Source: Acanthamoeba sp. SK_2022b
Lineage: Eukaryota > Discosea > Longamoebia > Acanthamoebidae
Direction of reading: 5' to 3'
Assembly (NCBI GenBank): GCA_027943245.1
Contig: JANDJZ010000319.1
Span: 1-57,031, forward strand
Length of the DNA: 57,031 nucleotides
This document shows positions 40,629 through 51,694 of this stretch, one piece after another. Below the pieces are notes generated by a model, which was not told the origin of the DNA, searched no databases, and saw only the letters and a program-made list of their open reading frames with translations. Each line of letters begins with the position of its first letter. Position 1 is the first letter of the stretch. A program made the translations under genes and the position numbers.

Positions 40629-43600
40629 TCAGGCAGAGTCGGTGGCTGAAAGCTCGGCGATCATCTGCTGCAGGTGCTCGGCGGGCAACGGCCGCGCGAC
40701 GAGGATGCCCTCCAACCAGCGTAGCTCCTGCACACGCGAGAGGTGCCCAACACAGACGCACGTACGTGAGTGCACACGGCGACCAGGCCGCTTTTGCCAT
40801 CGCGTTTCGGTGAGGAAAGAAAGGGGAGGTGCTCCGTACGTCAAGCAAGGTCTCGTGGCGGTAGCTGATGCGAATGTCAGGCACATTGGTCTTGTTGATG
40901 TCTGCTCAACACATCACGCAAGGAAGCCGATGATGAGCATGCAAACTATGGGTGGGGAGGGGGTTGGCGTTACCGTTTCCACGGGGCCCGGGCATTTGGT
41001 AGTGGGGGCCGAGCCAGTGGGACTTGACGGCGTGCTCGAAGCCACTCTGGTAGACGCTGTTGCGGGCAATCTCGCAGAGATCGGTGGGCGTCAGCTTGTA
41101 GACCTGGCCCGCCACGCTGTACTCCTCCACCAGCGGCTCCTTGGTGATGTGGAACTGCAGCGGGTCGTCTGTCGAGAGCGACACGTTCAACCCTGCCATA
41201 TGCAATACGCAATAGAGCGGTTTGAGTGCCCCTGGCAGCCTTTCCACTCAAGAGGACACACACAGCACGCACCCTTGGCAAAGAAGTTGGGGAACGGGTT
41301 CTTCTGGTACTCGACGAACAGGTTGTTGTTCGAGGATGGGGACATGGCCAACCCGACCTGCGCCAAGTAGTACCTACGACAAGACACCGGGCATCGGTCA
41401 GCTAACGATGCACACGAAACGACACACGTGCGATGAACATTGTCGTTGGGAGGTCCAGACGTACAGGTACTGGAGGACGGGCGCCTTGCGCAGATTGATG
41501 CCGTGCGAGATGTTCTCAGACGTGAGGAACGCCGCTACACGCAAAAAAAAAAAAAAAAAAAAAAAAAAACACACGAAAAAACAACGAAAAAACGAAAACC
41601 GTGGCATTAGTAGCGGCCAGGGTAGCGCTGTGTACGGTCGTTTGCACACTGCAGTCAAGGGTTCATACCGGCGAGATGGTCGATTTCTCCGGCCTCGCCG
41701 CTGTGCGGGCGAAGGACGAACGTGCCTGCCGTTCACGATTAAAAGAGAGGGCGGTGAGCAGCGGCGAAGAAATGGCGGTGGGGGAAGGGCGCGACTCACG
41801 CATGTTTTTGGACTCGCGGAACTTGTTGAGGGCGTAGAGGTTGGAGTAGAGGTAGTAGAGATAGTAGGAATAGGGCGGGTTGCGTTTCTGTTCATCGGTG
41901 GCAGACACGAGGTAAGTCCATGCAACCGCCTATTATTCAATCAATAAATGAAGACCGGGCGTGTACCTTTGTCCACTCGTTGGGCTCCGGAATGCTCTCG
42001 TACAGACGCTGCTCGGGCTGGAGAAAATAATAATAATAATAAACAAAATAAAAATCAGCGATTAATAAATACCACAAAGGGGAGGTAACGGCCACACGGA
42101 CGAGACGTGCCTTGCTCTCGTCGTCAACGCAGTCGATGCCGATGACCTGTTGGAGGAACTGGTGGAGAGCGGGGTTGGAGGCTGGGTCGCGGGTGACTTC
42201 GAAGAGCGGTCGGAAGATGTTGCAGAGCAAGTCCTCGAACGACTCCAGGTTGGGCGTCGCCGACTCGCGGAAGATCTCGTAAAGACGCGGGATCTGAATA
42301 AGCCACCTATCCGTCGTCGCCACGTCGGTCACAACGCGCCCACGCACGTACAACGCACGCTAAGCGATGGGGCAAGAGATCACTGGCTGGTCGGATGAGG
42401 TGGGCGGGTACCTGACGTTGTCGGAGTGGATCTTGTTGTCGATGAACCAGTTGGCGAGCTGAGTCCATTCGTCGGGCGAACGGCCGTAGATGGATATGCG
42501 GTACTCGGCACTCTGGTATTTGGTGTCCTCGAGCGAGCGCATCAGCTCCTGCGTGATCTCGGCCATGTACTTGCCCTTGATGAAGTTGGACGTCTTCAGG
42601 AAGATCTCCCTCAGCCTGCTTTGTCCGCCTACACCACCACGCGTCTGCGTCAATCGGCTGGCCATTTGTGCGTGTGCGCGTGCGAGAGTAGCGAGCGACG
42701 TACAGGGGTTGTACTTGAGATTGAACTTGTCGAAGCGGTGGAAAATGTTCTTGTCGGCCTGCAACACCAGACCACAGAGCAGCGGAACGACCTTTGGTGA
42801 GCTGCCCACGGAGGCGACTCAGGGGGGGTAGGGTGTGTGTACGTGGACGTCGAGCGTGTCAACGGAGAGCTGGTAGGGCGAGAGATTGAGCGACTCGAAC
42901 ACCTCCTGGAGGGTGAGGTAGCGACCGTCTCTGTAGATTACCACATCATCGGGACACTCGCGCAGCTTTTTCTTGATGAACTTGAGCAGGTGCTGTGTGA
43001 TCATAATCACCGCCGGCGGGAGGTGTGAGTGAATCGCAGCCTGAACAACGGCGCGCAGCTGAGTGGCGAAGTCGAGCGCGAGGCGTGGTACCTTTTGGTT
43101 CATGGCCGACGAATGGTGGACGTGCGTGTCCACCTTGCGCACGTTGTAAAAGTCTCTGTGCGGCACGGTCTTTTGCTCCTGCGGGTGGGGCACGTTCTCA
43201 TTGCGTGAGCCGTCGCGTCAACAGCATAGGCGGGAAAACCCCACGATCCAGGAGGACAGCGCACCTCAACTTCCTTGGACTCGTTGAGCACGGCGTGAAG
43301 ATGGAAACGCGCCTCGAGTACGTGGAGCCTGCGTGGACATGTCGATGTTGGCACAGGAGGCGACAACACCAAAAAAGAACGGGACATGGAGGGGATGACG
43401 TGCCTGCGATAGGAGATACTCTTGGCAGGCCCAGCAGTGGCCACACGCATCATGTAGTTGACGTCTTGGAAAAACTCGCGCACGTTCGGAGCCGCTTCAA
43501 AGGCCGGTCTGTCCTCTTCCTCCGCTGAGGACAGAGTGGGGGTGTGTACACGTTGGACAAAGGGACACACGGGCATTGGCAGAAAAGAGACGAGAGCTGC

Positions 43601-44686
43601 GAGGGCGTGGACGAACCTTGGGCATTCTCGAAAACCACAAACACGCCGCTCCTCATCTCAAACGTATGCTGCGAAGGCGCCCCGCCAATGGAAAAGGAAG
43701 ATGAGAGTAAGTAAGTGTGCGTGATTCTCCCATGAGAACGTGATGCCAATACCGCTGAGGCAGTGGGAACGTCCACGGGCGGAGGCGTGCCAAAGGTGGA
43801 GTCGAGGGAGTAGGGCCACGGAGACTGCCAAGAACAAAATACACATCAGTACAGAGGCCAGGAAGAGGCACGACGATGGACGAGAAGAACGCGCGGGACG
43901 TTTAGGTGCGGAAGGGGCACCTTGGGCTGGTACAGATACTTCTTGCGCAGCGCCAGACACTTTTGGATGTCCCTCGCGGTCTCAAGCGCTTCATCGGTGA
44001 TCACCTGACCCTCTGTAGTGATGATGATCCTCTACACCCGACACATCACGAACGCAAGTCAGTCGGCGATACATGGCGGCTCGATGCGCACAGAGACAAC
44101 GAGGTGAGGGGAGAAAAACTCGTGGTCCAACCGTTGCTGACCGCACAGGGACAGGGCAAATACCTGGAATGGGGAAGGCTCGTTGCGCGAAGGCCCGGTC
44201 GGGCGAGCGATGACGCTGGTGGACTGCCGCAAGGAGACGGCAGGCTTCTCCTGTTGTCCGCCGGAAAGGAGAGCATGTCAGAGATTAAAGAATAAATAAA
44301 TCATGTGAATAAATGTATAGATTGAAGAAATGGAATATAAAAAGTTAACATGATACCACGGCAGCTGCCATCGCTACTGGAAGCATCTGCCCTTGGTGCC
44401 TCCGGTTAATCAATGAAATAATAGAAAATAAAAATAACAAATAATAGTAGCACAGGCTGCTGACCTTGAGCTCGGTGATGGTGTCGCGGTAGGTGAGCGA
44501 CGTAGAGGGGGCGGTGGTGCCATCCCCATCCTCCTCCAATTCTCCTATACTCGAAGCTGATCTTGAGCCCATCATTGGTGATTCAGAGGTGCTTGGCACG
44601 ACAGGGTGAGGTGCAGATGCAGATCCAGGCACGACAAGTGGAGGCGAGGCTGCACGCTTGGTTGTTGCTTGATGCTTGTGATCCAT
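40629..44686 (-). CDS. AMPD: AMP deaminase
   Basis: Zinc enzyme converting AMP to IMP plus ammonia in the purine nucleotide cycle. The start is the ATG at 44686-44684 ([20 protein letters not shown]), followed by a Ser/Pro-rich disordered leader and YRDTITELK. Conserved blocks then appear in order: [40 protein letters not shown] (HxH zinc ligands), [157 protein letters not shown] (catalytic Asp pair) and [15 protein letters not shown]. The stop is TGA at 40629. Many short introns; one holds a poly-A tract (41543-41569). Confidence 0.95.
41543..41569. repeat. Poly-A tract in an AMPD intron
   Basis: 27 consecutive A on the plus strand, so a poly-T (polypyrimidine) tract in the leftward AMP deaminase transcript. 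It lies just inside an intron. Confidence 0.95.
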
Positions 44687-44879
44687 GCTGCTCTACGTCT
44701 GCTGCTTCCCGTTCGAGATCTGTGTCTCCCTGTCTTTGCGTGTGCGTTTTTGGCTACTGCTGGTTGCCTTGCAGACAAGGCACGTTCGCAAAAAAAAAGT
44801 TTGTGTTTAAAATTTCCGACGTGTCGGAAAAAACCACGCAGGCAATCTCCCGAGCTGCTGCTGCTGGACGCACAAAGCA

Positions 44880-46225
44880 TCAGCCCACGGGGTTCTGGCC
44901 TTGTGGGGGGCAGAGAACCGCCAAGAGCAACTCATCGAACTCGTCTATCGGGGTGTCGTTCTTGCCGCCACTGGGAAAGGAGCGGCGAGCCGATTAGTGC
45001 AATAAGAGTTGATGGGTTGGTAGTGTTATGTGTGCGTCGTCGTACGGGAAAGATTCAGCATAGAGAGCGGCAAGCTCGAAGAGCCGCTCAATCCATTGGT
45101 CGAGCGCGCCTAGCCGTAGCCCTTTGCCCAACTCGCCCTGTCTCTTTTGTTGCACCTGTGTGTCTTTGAGTCGGGGTGGCCATCCGCTTTGTGTCGTGGA
45201 ATCTAGACAGGCACGGCCGCGTTACCAGTTGCGAGAGCAGTGGCCAGACATCATCTGGAATGGCCACGCCTGCGGTGAGCTCATCAAAATTGATTGGAGG
45301 AAGTGCCCTCCCCTCCTCGGTCTTCGCCCGCATCCACTGGAGAGGAAGAGGTAGAGGCAAGGTAAGACATTCATCTCAGATAACTATGGTCACATGCAAC
45401 GTGCCTCGACGCTCAGAAGCGGTCGGATGATGTAAAAGTACTTCTTGAGCGACACAACGTCCATCGGTCCCTTGTTGTTCTCAAAGTAGAGCTTGTCGTG
45501 CTTCTGTTATTTCTACGCCTGGATTAGACGAGTGATTGGGTGGAAACAGGATGGGAGTGTGACCTTTGCCATGTTGATGTAGTGATGGGTGAGCGCCCGC
45601 GGCTGAAAATGCTTCCGGGCGAGCGCCATCACTCGAGCGTAAAACGCTTCGTCCGCGTAATAGACGATCGGCGAACGCAGCCTGGAGGCAAGGGCGAGTT
45701 GAGATCCAAGCCACTACCACATACACAGTAAAACCAAGCGCCCGAACCAATCCAATAAGGCAGGGTTGGATTCACGAAGGAGGCCGAGCGCCTTGTCTAC
45801 GTCCCAACCAAACATGTCCAGCTCTACCGATACGCCAGCAGCTTCGTCCACGCCTTCCATGGGCGGGACTGGTCATGTGGAAATGAGCGTAAGCGGCCAA
45901 CCAACCGAGCGTGGTGTGCACCAACGCACGTTCGATGGTGCTGCTTGCCCGAATGTTGAGCGAGGGCCGACGCGATGGAGAGATCGAGAGGTACTCTCTG
46001 GACGTCAGTTGCGAGTTAGGGGGCGTTTTTCACCACGCACGTGCTTAGTGTCCTCAACAGGTACCGCAGAGGCCGAGCGTAGACAAAGCGAACATCTAGG
46101 TCGGAGGCGGGGTGAGCGAGGCCCGCTGCTCGACTGCCGCCCTCAGCCACGAGCAGCAGCCTTACGCCCCACTCCACCGCCCTTGCCTCTAGAGCTTCCC
46201 TCACCCTTTGACCGAGCTCTGTCAT
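44880..46225 (-). CDS. RlaP-like nucleotidyltransferase (DNA polymerase beta superfamily)
   Basis: The start is the ATG at 46225-46223 (MTELGQRVREALEARAVEWG). The catalytic signature is LLVAEGGSRAAGLAHPASDL followed by DVRF: the GS pair and DxD metal ligands of the pol-beta fold. Downstream exons give VELDMFGWDVDKALGLLRES, NPALLDWF, SPIVYYADEAFYARVMALAR, THHYINMAK, KLYFENNKG...KKYFYIIRPLL, INFDELTAGV and a C-terminal PIDEFDELLLAV helix, stop TGA at 44880. These match, in order, the bacterial RlaP/YcgL family (PF10127-type) associated with RNA repair. Substrate and acceptor are unknown. It carries several spliceosomal introns and local codon use, so if acquired from bacteria it is long established. 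The RPA34 gene starts 208 bp away, divergently. Confidence 0.82.
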
Positions 46226-46433
46226 TCCTGTTCAATGGCAGTGGACCACTGAGGTGGTGCACATGACAAGAGGATGCAGGGAACATACTTTCGTGCTCTC
46301 TTCCGACAACCTGTCGTGTTTGTTGTCGTTCGTTTGGTCGCTGTTTCTCGGAAGCTTGTTTATTTTCCCACTTCTTTTCCTTTTCTTTGACCTTGGCTCC
46401 GGCACCAAGAGAGATCAACACGACAAGCTCGCG
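46226..46433. promoter_or_regulatory. Divergent promoter region
   Basis: 208 bp separating the RlaP-like and RPA34 start codons. T-rich on the plus strand around 46310-46390. No specific element recognised. Confidence 0.4.
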
Positions 46434-47977
46434 ATGAAGTCCGCCTCGAAGGGTTCCGCAAAGGTAATCCTTACCCGTTCGCACCTCTTGCGGTGTTTTG
46501 GCGAAATCGCGAGGAGCATCCCATTTTAATCATCCAATTTTAATCTTAATCTGAAATTCACGCCGCACAGCGAAAAAGGGACGAGGAGGAGGCATCTCAG
46601 AAGAAGAAGGAAAGCAATGCCACCTCAAAGGTTGTAGATGTTGAGCCCCCGGCCAAGAAGACCAAACAGGCCGAAGAGCCTCGCTCCTTTGCCTCAACTG
46701 CCGAATGGTGCTCCTTTCGCTTTTATTTTTCTATTATTTTTTACTAGTTGCTGGTTGCTGACGCGCGAGCGCCCAGGCTGGAGTCAGAGAGGTGGAGCCA
46801 GGTGGGCTTGGGCGATGGGCCAGACTTCTACAGCGCCGTTGCTGCGCCCAACGTGGAGCTGTGGCTTATTAAAGCGCCCGTCGAGGTGCAGTTCTTCTGT
46901 CTGCTTAACTCTTGTCCTGAGACCACACGCCTAACACTTTCCATCACTCTTTGTGCACTCCAGTTTGATGCCTCCGCCCTTGTGGACAAGGAGCTGTCCG
47001 TTGAGCACTTTGCCGATCTGAGGTCGGGTCACGCTGCCTCCCGCTTCACTGTGGAGGTTGAAGGTAGGACCCTACCGAGTGGCCTCTCTTTCCCTTTACG
47101 CGGGCGCTGACCGTTTGTCTCTCAGGAGAGAAGTATGCTGTGCAAGCCGCTGACCCGGGAGAATACAGGCAGCTCATCGACATCGTGCCTTCCACTGAGG
47201 AGCAGCGAATCCTCCTTGGTACCCCGCGTCCTGAGGGCACCCGCATCTCGTTCCGCCGCGTGTGTGTTGACCGGATGGCGTGCAGGCAAGCCGTTTGAGC
47301 GGGGCTTCAACATCACCCACGCCGTCGATGCGCAGGACATCAGCGTGGTGCCGATTCGCCCACGGCCGATCGTACCTCAGCCCTCCAACCTCCGCCTGCG
47401 CTTCCGGCCCCCCGGCTACGGTAAGCCGCCGTGCACCCCCAGCCACTCCTCCCTGCTTCTGCCTTTCTGTCTCCTCAGGGCGCATCCACCCATGCGTGTC
47501 TCACTCGATCATCTTTCGTACTCGCCGTTGGTTGATTGCGCGCAGTGATGACCAAGAAGGAGAGCAAGGAGGAGGAAGTGACGTCCAAGAAGCATTCCAA
47601 GGCCGTCCACATCGCCAAGCGCACCACCCCGCCGCTCCGGCCGGTCCCCATCGCCAACAAGGCTGGCGTCATCCCGCCACCGGAAGACGAGGTGCCCACC
47701 TGCTTATCCTCTTGAGTCTCAGTCCATTCACGCTGCGAGTCCGGAGGTCTCACCACCCCCTCGTGTGTCGCAGGTGGACGAAGACACCGGCGATGATGAA
47801 GAGGAGGAAGCGAAGGAGGAGCAGGAGGTACCACTGGAGAGAAAGAAGAAAAAGAAGAGCAGCGAAAAGGGGGCCTCCCCAAAGGCAGACGCCAAGAAGT
47901 CGAAGAAGGCCGAAGCCGCCACGCCCACCAAAAAGAAAAAGAAGAGCAAGAAGAGCAGCAAGGCAAAGGACGAGTGA
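46434..47977 (+). CDS. RNA polymerase I subunit RPA34/PAF49 (CD3EAP-like)
   Basis: The start is the ATG at 46434 (MKSASKGSAK|R). A Lys-rich leader is followed by the dimerisation domain of the Pol I RPA49/RPA34 heterodimer: AAPNVELWLIKAPVEV then FDASALVDKELSVE, matching the family's 'xLWLIxAPxxFD' strand. Then come YAVQAADPGEYRQLIDIVPS, the strand GFNITHAVDAQDISVVPIRP, and PSNLRLRFRPPGYG, which parallels the PPQIPPGLRPRFxxFG segment. The tail is acidic then strongly Lys-rich (KKKKKSKKSSKAKDE), typical of the family and likely nucleolar. TGA at 47975-47977. RPA34 sequences diverge strongly between lineages, so the call relies on the strand motifs and overall plan. Confidence 0.75.
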
Positions 47978-48079
47978 AGAGCGACGCGCGACGCAGTACA
48001 TGGACGATCGTGTCAGTTGTGTGTGTGAATTCATTCTACCATTTTGTTTCTCCAGACACTCCCCTGCAGGCGGCTTCCA

Positions 48080-48101
48080 CTCTCTCTCTCTCTCTCTCTC
48101 C
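48080..48101. repeat. (CT)n tract
   Basis: A dinucleotide CT run of about 22 nt in the convergent 3' region between the RPA34 and EF-hand genes (47978-48153). Nothing else is seen in that gap. Confidence 0.9.
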
Positions 48102-48153
48102 GCGCGTGCTAGGTTCAGACTGGCTCAGTGTGCCCAAGTATCAATCAACTCGC

Positions 48154-49149
48154 TTAGCTCCTCTCGATGTTGAAGCTTTGCATGAGCTGCATGAAAGAGT
48201 CGCCGAGCAGCTCGTACACGAGCTTCGTTTCCTTGCCCACCTCAATCCATTCCTGCGGAGAGCGCGCGTGAGCGGGAGGTCCTCCACCACCCGCGTTGTG
48301 GGGGGGAGCGACTGAATGTGAGAGTGAAGGGTGGTGGTTACCGCAAGGGTGATCTGGCCATCCTTGTCCTTGTCGAGCTGGCGCACAAGGTCAGCCGCCT
48401 TCTTGATCGCCTCTGATTCGGAGACCTTGCCCTTGTTGCTCAGCCTGAGCACCTGAACGGGCGAGAGCGACGGGGAGCGGGTAAGGCAGCTGCCACGATA
48501 GGACCACGTCACGTCGTTGGCCCTGTGTGGCGCCGGGGAGGGGAGGCTGCAGGGACGCACCATCAGCACGTTGGTGATCTCAGAGTGGTCGAGCACCTTG
48601 TTGCCATCCTGATCAAAGGCGTTGAAGATGTGCTTCAGCTTCTCCTCCTCGCTGCCCTTAAGGTAGACACCGAGCCACACCAGCAGCTCGCGGAAGGAGA
48701 TCTGAAAGAAAGAAGGGAAAAAAAATCAAAACAACGATTTGTTAGAAAGAGAGTGCGCAACGATTAGAAGAGGGAAGAGAGTACCGAGCCGTTCCTATCC
48801 ATATCCATGTTGTCAAAGATCTCATCAAGGTCCAGCTTGTCGCCAAGCAGCTGAATGTATTGCGTGACAATAAAGAGCGCGTGTGAGAAACGTAAAACGG
48901 CTCTCCCATCAATGGGCATTGATGGTTGCAACTAAAATTAAAAGCAGCAAATACAACAGCGCGCACCTGTGCGGCATCGCGACCCACGTGATCGCGGAAG
49001 AGATTCTTAAACTGCTCCTTGTTAAGTTCAGGATTCTTCTTGTCGGTCGCTCGGCTGAGGAAATCCTTCTTCAAGACCTTCAGCTCCTTGTTGGTGTACC
49101 CATACTGAGTCACCAGCTCCTTGTCCTGCTTCGTGAGGCCCGCTCCCAT
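48154..49149 (-). CDS. EF-hand calcium sensor, NCS/calcineurin-B-like
   Basis: The start is the ATG at 49149-49147: MGAGLTKQDKELV, where Gly2 and Thr6 fit N-myristoylation. About 200 residues from five exons. EF-hand loops are visible: DMDRNGSISFRE, DQDGNKVLDHSE and DKDKDGQITLAE, each with Asp at position 1 and Glu at 12. The N-terminal hand (RATDKKNPELNKEQFKN) lacks a canonical loop. The spacing of hands and the helix FRELLVWLGVYLKGSEEEKL resemble recoverin/NCS-1 and calcineurin B. The end is SFMQLMQSFNIERS with TAA at 48154. Calcium-dependent membrane association is likely; the partner is unknown. Confidence 0.88.
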
Positions 49150-49190
49150 CTTGGTATCTCTTGATTGTATCCTTCAGTGCAAAACCACCC

Positions 49191-49198
49191 TTTATATA
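49191..49198 (-). promoter_or_regulatory. TATA box for the EF-hand gene
   Basis: On the minus strand this reads TATATAAA, about 42 nt upstream of the EF-hand ATG. It lies in the 229-bp divergent gap with the isocitrate dehydrogenase gene (49150-49378). Spacing implies a very short 5' UTR. Confidence 0.5.
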
Positions 49199-49378
49199 TT
49201 ATTTTCAAACTCTGAAATGCGATTCGCGAGCATACATGCCAGTGAAAGTGCGTCGCGTTTTCAATTTAAGGATGGCGGCAAAATCCCGGCTTTGATCGCG
49301 ATGAGCAAGAAAGCGTAGCCAACAAAAAGATCCGGCGCAAGATCCAATCGTTGGATTTAAAGAAGTAAGAATAGCAAC

Positions 49379-51307
49379 ATGAGAGCCGCCAATCTGCGCC
49401 TGCGAGCCCTGCCTGCCCGCCTTGGCTCTACACCTCTGCCTCACGCCTCGTCGGCTCCTCTTGTTAGCCGTAGGCTCTATGCCGTACGTTATTCCTCTTG
49501 CGTGTTGAGATGAGAGGCTACCATCGGAAAAATTTGAATATGATTTCTTGACGTACTCACTAGCGCCCACTGCGCAATGCTCAGGCATCCCCCCTTGCTC
49601 GCAAATCTCAACTTACGTTCCGTTCCTCAATAAATTGGCGTTTGCAGGATAAGCCCGCTGAGACCAAGACCGTAACGCTCATTCCTGGTGATGGCATCGG
49701 TGAAGAAATTTCGGAGGCGGTGGTGCAGATCTTCTCTGCCGCGAAGGTTCCCGTGTCGTGGGAAACCGTGAAGGTGTCCACCACGACCGCCAAGGAGGGC
49801 AGTCTCTCTTCGCTGCTCGGTGGCGACGTCATCGAGTCGGTCAAGAGGACTCGCCTCGCTCTGAAGGGTACGCTCGCTTTCTTTCCTTGTTCCTATCCTT
49901 TGAACTTCTTCCTTCTGCCAAATCTTCATCAAATCTCGCCTCTTACGTGTTGCACTGCTCCAGCGTAGCTCTCGCCTTCTCACTTTCTGTCTGCACTCTT
50001 TTAGGCCCGCTTGCCACTCCCATTGGCAAGGGTCACATGTCGCTCAACTTGGCCCTGCGCAAGCAGTTCAACCTCTACGCCAACGTGCGGCCGGCCCGCT
50101 CTATTCCCGGCGTCAAGACCGCGTACGACAACGTCGACATTGTGGTCATTCGTGAGAACACTGAGGGCGAGTACTCTGGCATCGAGCACCAGGTAACCCG
50201 ACAGCAGAGCTCTCTTTCCCTCCTTCTTACATCGTTATAGACAAAGATGGTTGATGCTGATCGTGATGCCTTGCAGGTTGTTCCCGGTGTGTGCCAGTCC
50301 ATCAAGCTCATCACGAGGGAGGCGTCGAGGCGCGTTGCGCAGTATGCCTTCCAGTACGCCGAGAAGCACAACAAGGACAAGGTGGCTGCCGTTCACAAGG
50401 CCTCCATCATGTACGCGCCCACGCTCCACGAACGGCCACGTCTCCCAGCAGCCACGGCGCTGCTAACGCAGGTCCTTTCCCAGGAACCTTTCCGATGGTC
50501 TGTTCCTCAAGTCGTGCCGCGAGGTGGCCTGCGCCTACCCCTTCGTCGAGTACGAGGAGATCTCCGTCGACAAGGTCTGCATGCAGGTACCGTCTCCTCT
50601 TCCCTCTTTTCCTCTGATGTCTTGGAGCCCTTATGGCCCGGTCAGCACGCCCGTGTTTGTGCCTGTTCATCTTGAGCGCTCACCCACTCGTTGCGATGGT
50701 TGTCACAATGGATATCGCCGTGTAGCTGGTGATGGCTCCCGAGAAGTTCCAAGTGCTGGTGCTCCCCAACCTGTACGGTGATATTGCCAGCGATCTCTGC
50801 GCCGGTCTGGTTGGTGGTCTCGGCCTCACTCCCTCCGGCAACATTGGCGCCGATACCGCCATCTTCGAGTCGGTATGGCCGCCACCAGACGCCCCGTTCT
50901 CCTCTCGCTGTTCTTTCGCCTTTTGGCATTGGCGCCGTGTTCATCTCTCCCTCTCTCTCCGACGTCAATCTGGGTCTTTAGGTTCACGGCACGGCTCCCG
51001 ACATCGCCGGCCAGAACAAGGCCAACCCCACCGCTCTGCTCCTCAGCGCAGTCATGATGCTCAGGCACATGGGCCTCTTCAATTACGCCAGCCGCATCGA
51101 GCGTGCCACCTACGACGTGCTCCGCGAGGGCAAGGTACGCCTCTACGACTTTTACTTTCTACCAGAGCCTTGGTGTGTCCTGTCTGACCCGCGTGTGGGC
51201 GTGTGGCTTCTCCTCAGACGCTCACGGGCGACCTTGGCGGCTCAGCCACCACGACCCAGTTCACGGATGCCATCTGCCAGCGCGTGTCCAACGACCACCA
51301 GGCCTAG
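49379..51307 (+). CDS. Mitochondrial NAD-type isocitrate dehydrogenase, catalytic (alpha-like) subunit
   Basis: TCA-cycle enzyme oxidising isocitrate to 2-oxoglutarate. The start is the ATG at 49379 with an Arg-rich mitochondrial presequence ([20 protein letters not shown]). The mature part begins [20 protein letters not shown]. Substrate-binding and dimer motifs follow: [76 protein letters not shown] (spliced ATCAT|gtacgc...cag|GAAC), [52 protein letters not shown], and a C-terminal [20 protein letters not shown]. It ends at TAG 51305-51307. The catalytic Arg/Tyr/Lys/Asp context is intact, favouring the catalytic over the regulatory subunit. Seven or so introns. Confidence 0.94.
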
Positions 51308-51396
51308 AGCTGCGCCTAGAACCTCCCGACCTGCCCTTGTCTTTTTGCTTGCTCGAGCTCGTACAAACAAGAAGGCGAAGTTGTTCATCGCTGTGT

Positions 51397-51413
51397 TTTT
51401 TTTTTTTTTTTTT
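51397..51413. repeat. Poly-T tract downstream of IDH
   Basis: 17 T on the plus strand in the 388-bp gap between the isocitrate dehydrogenase stop and the LIM gene start (51308-51694). That gap should hold the IDH 3' UTR and the LIM promoter; no gene is seen. Confidence 0.85.
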
Positions 51414-51694
51414 GATTGGCTTTTTGAAATCGGAAGTGGTTTCGTAATTGAATTTCGATTGTTCTTCGGTCTGCGTTCCGGCAATTCCCACTTTTAGCTG
51501 GCCGCCAACCCAAGAGCGGGAGTCCGGCAGAAGTTGTTGTGGTTGCCACGGGGCGAGTTTGTTCTACTGGCGAAGGAGCACGCCCCGCTTCCGCTTCTGG
51601 TTCGCTGTACTCGGCTTCACTGTCCAACTGCGTTTACAAGAGAGACTGCGAACTCGGCCACTGTTAGAAAACAACTGACTGAGACGGGGCGGTG

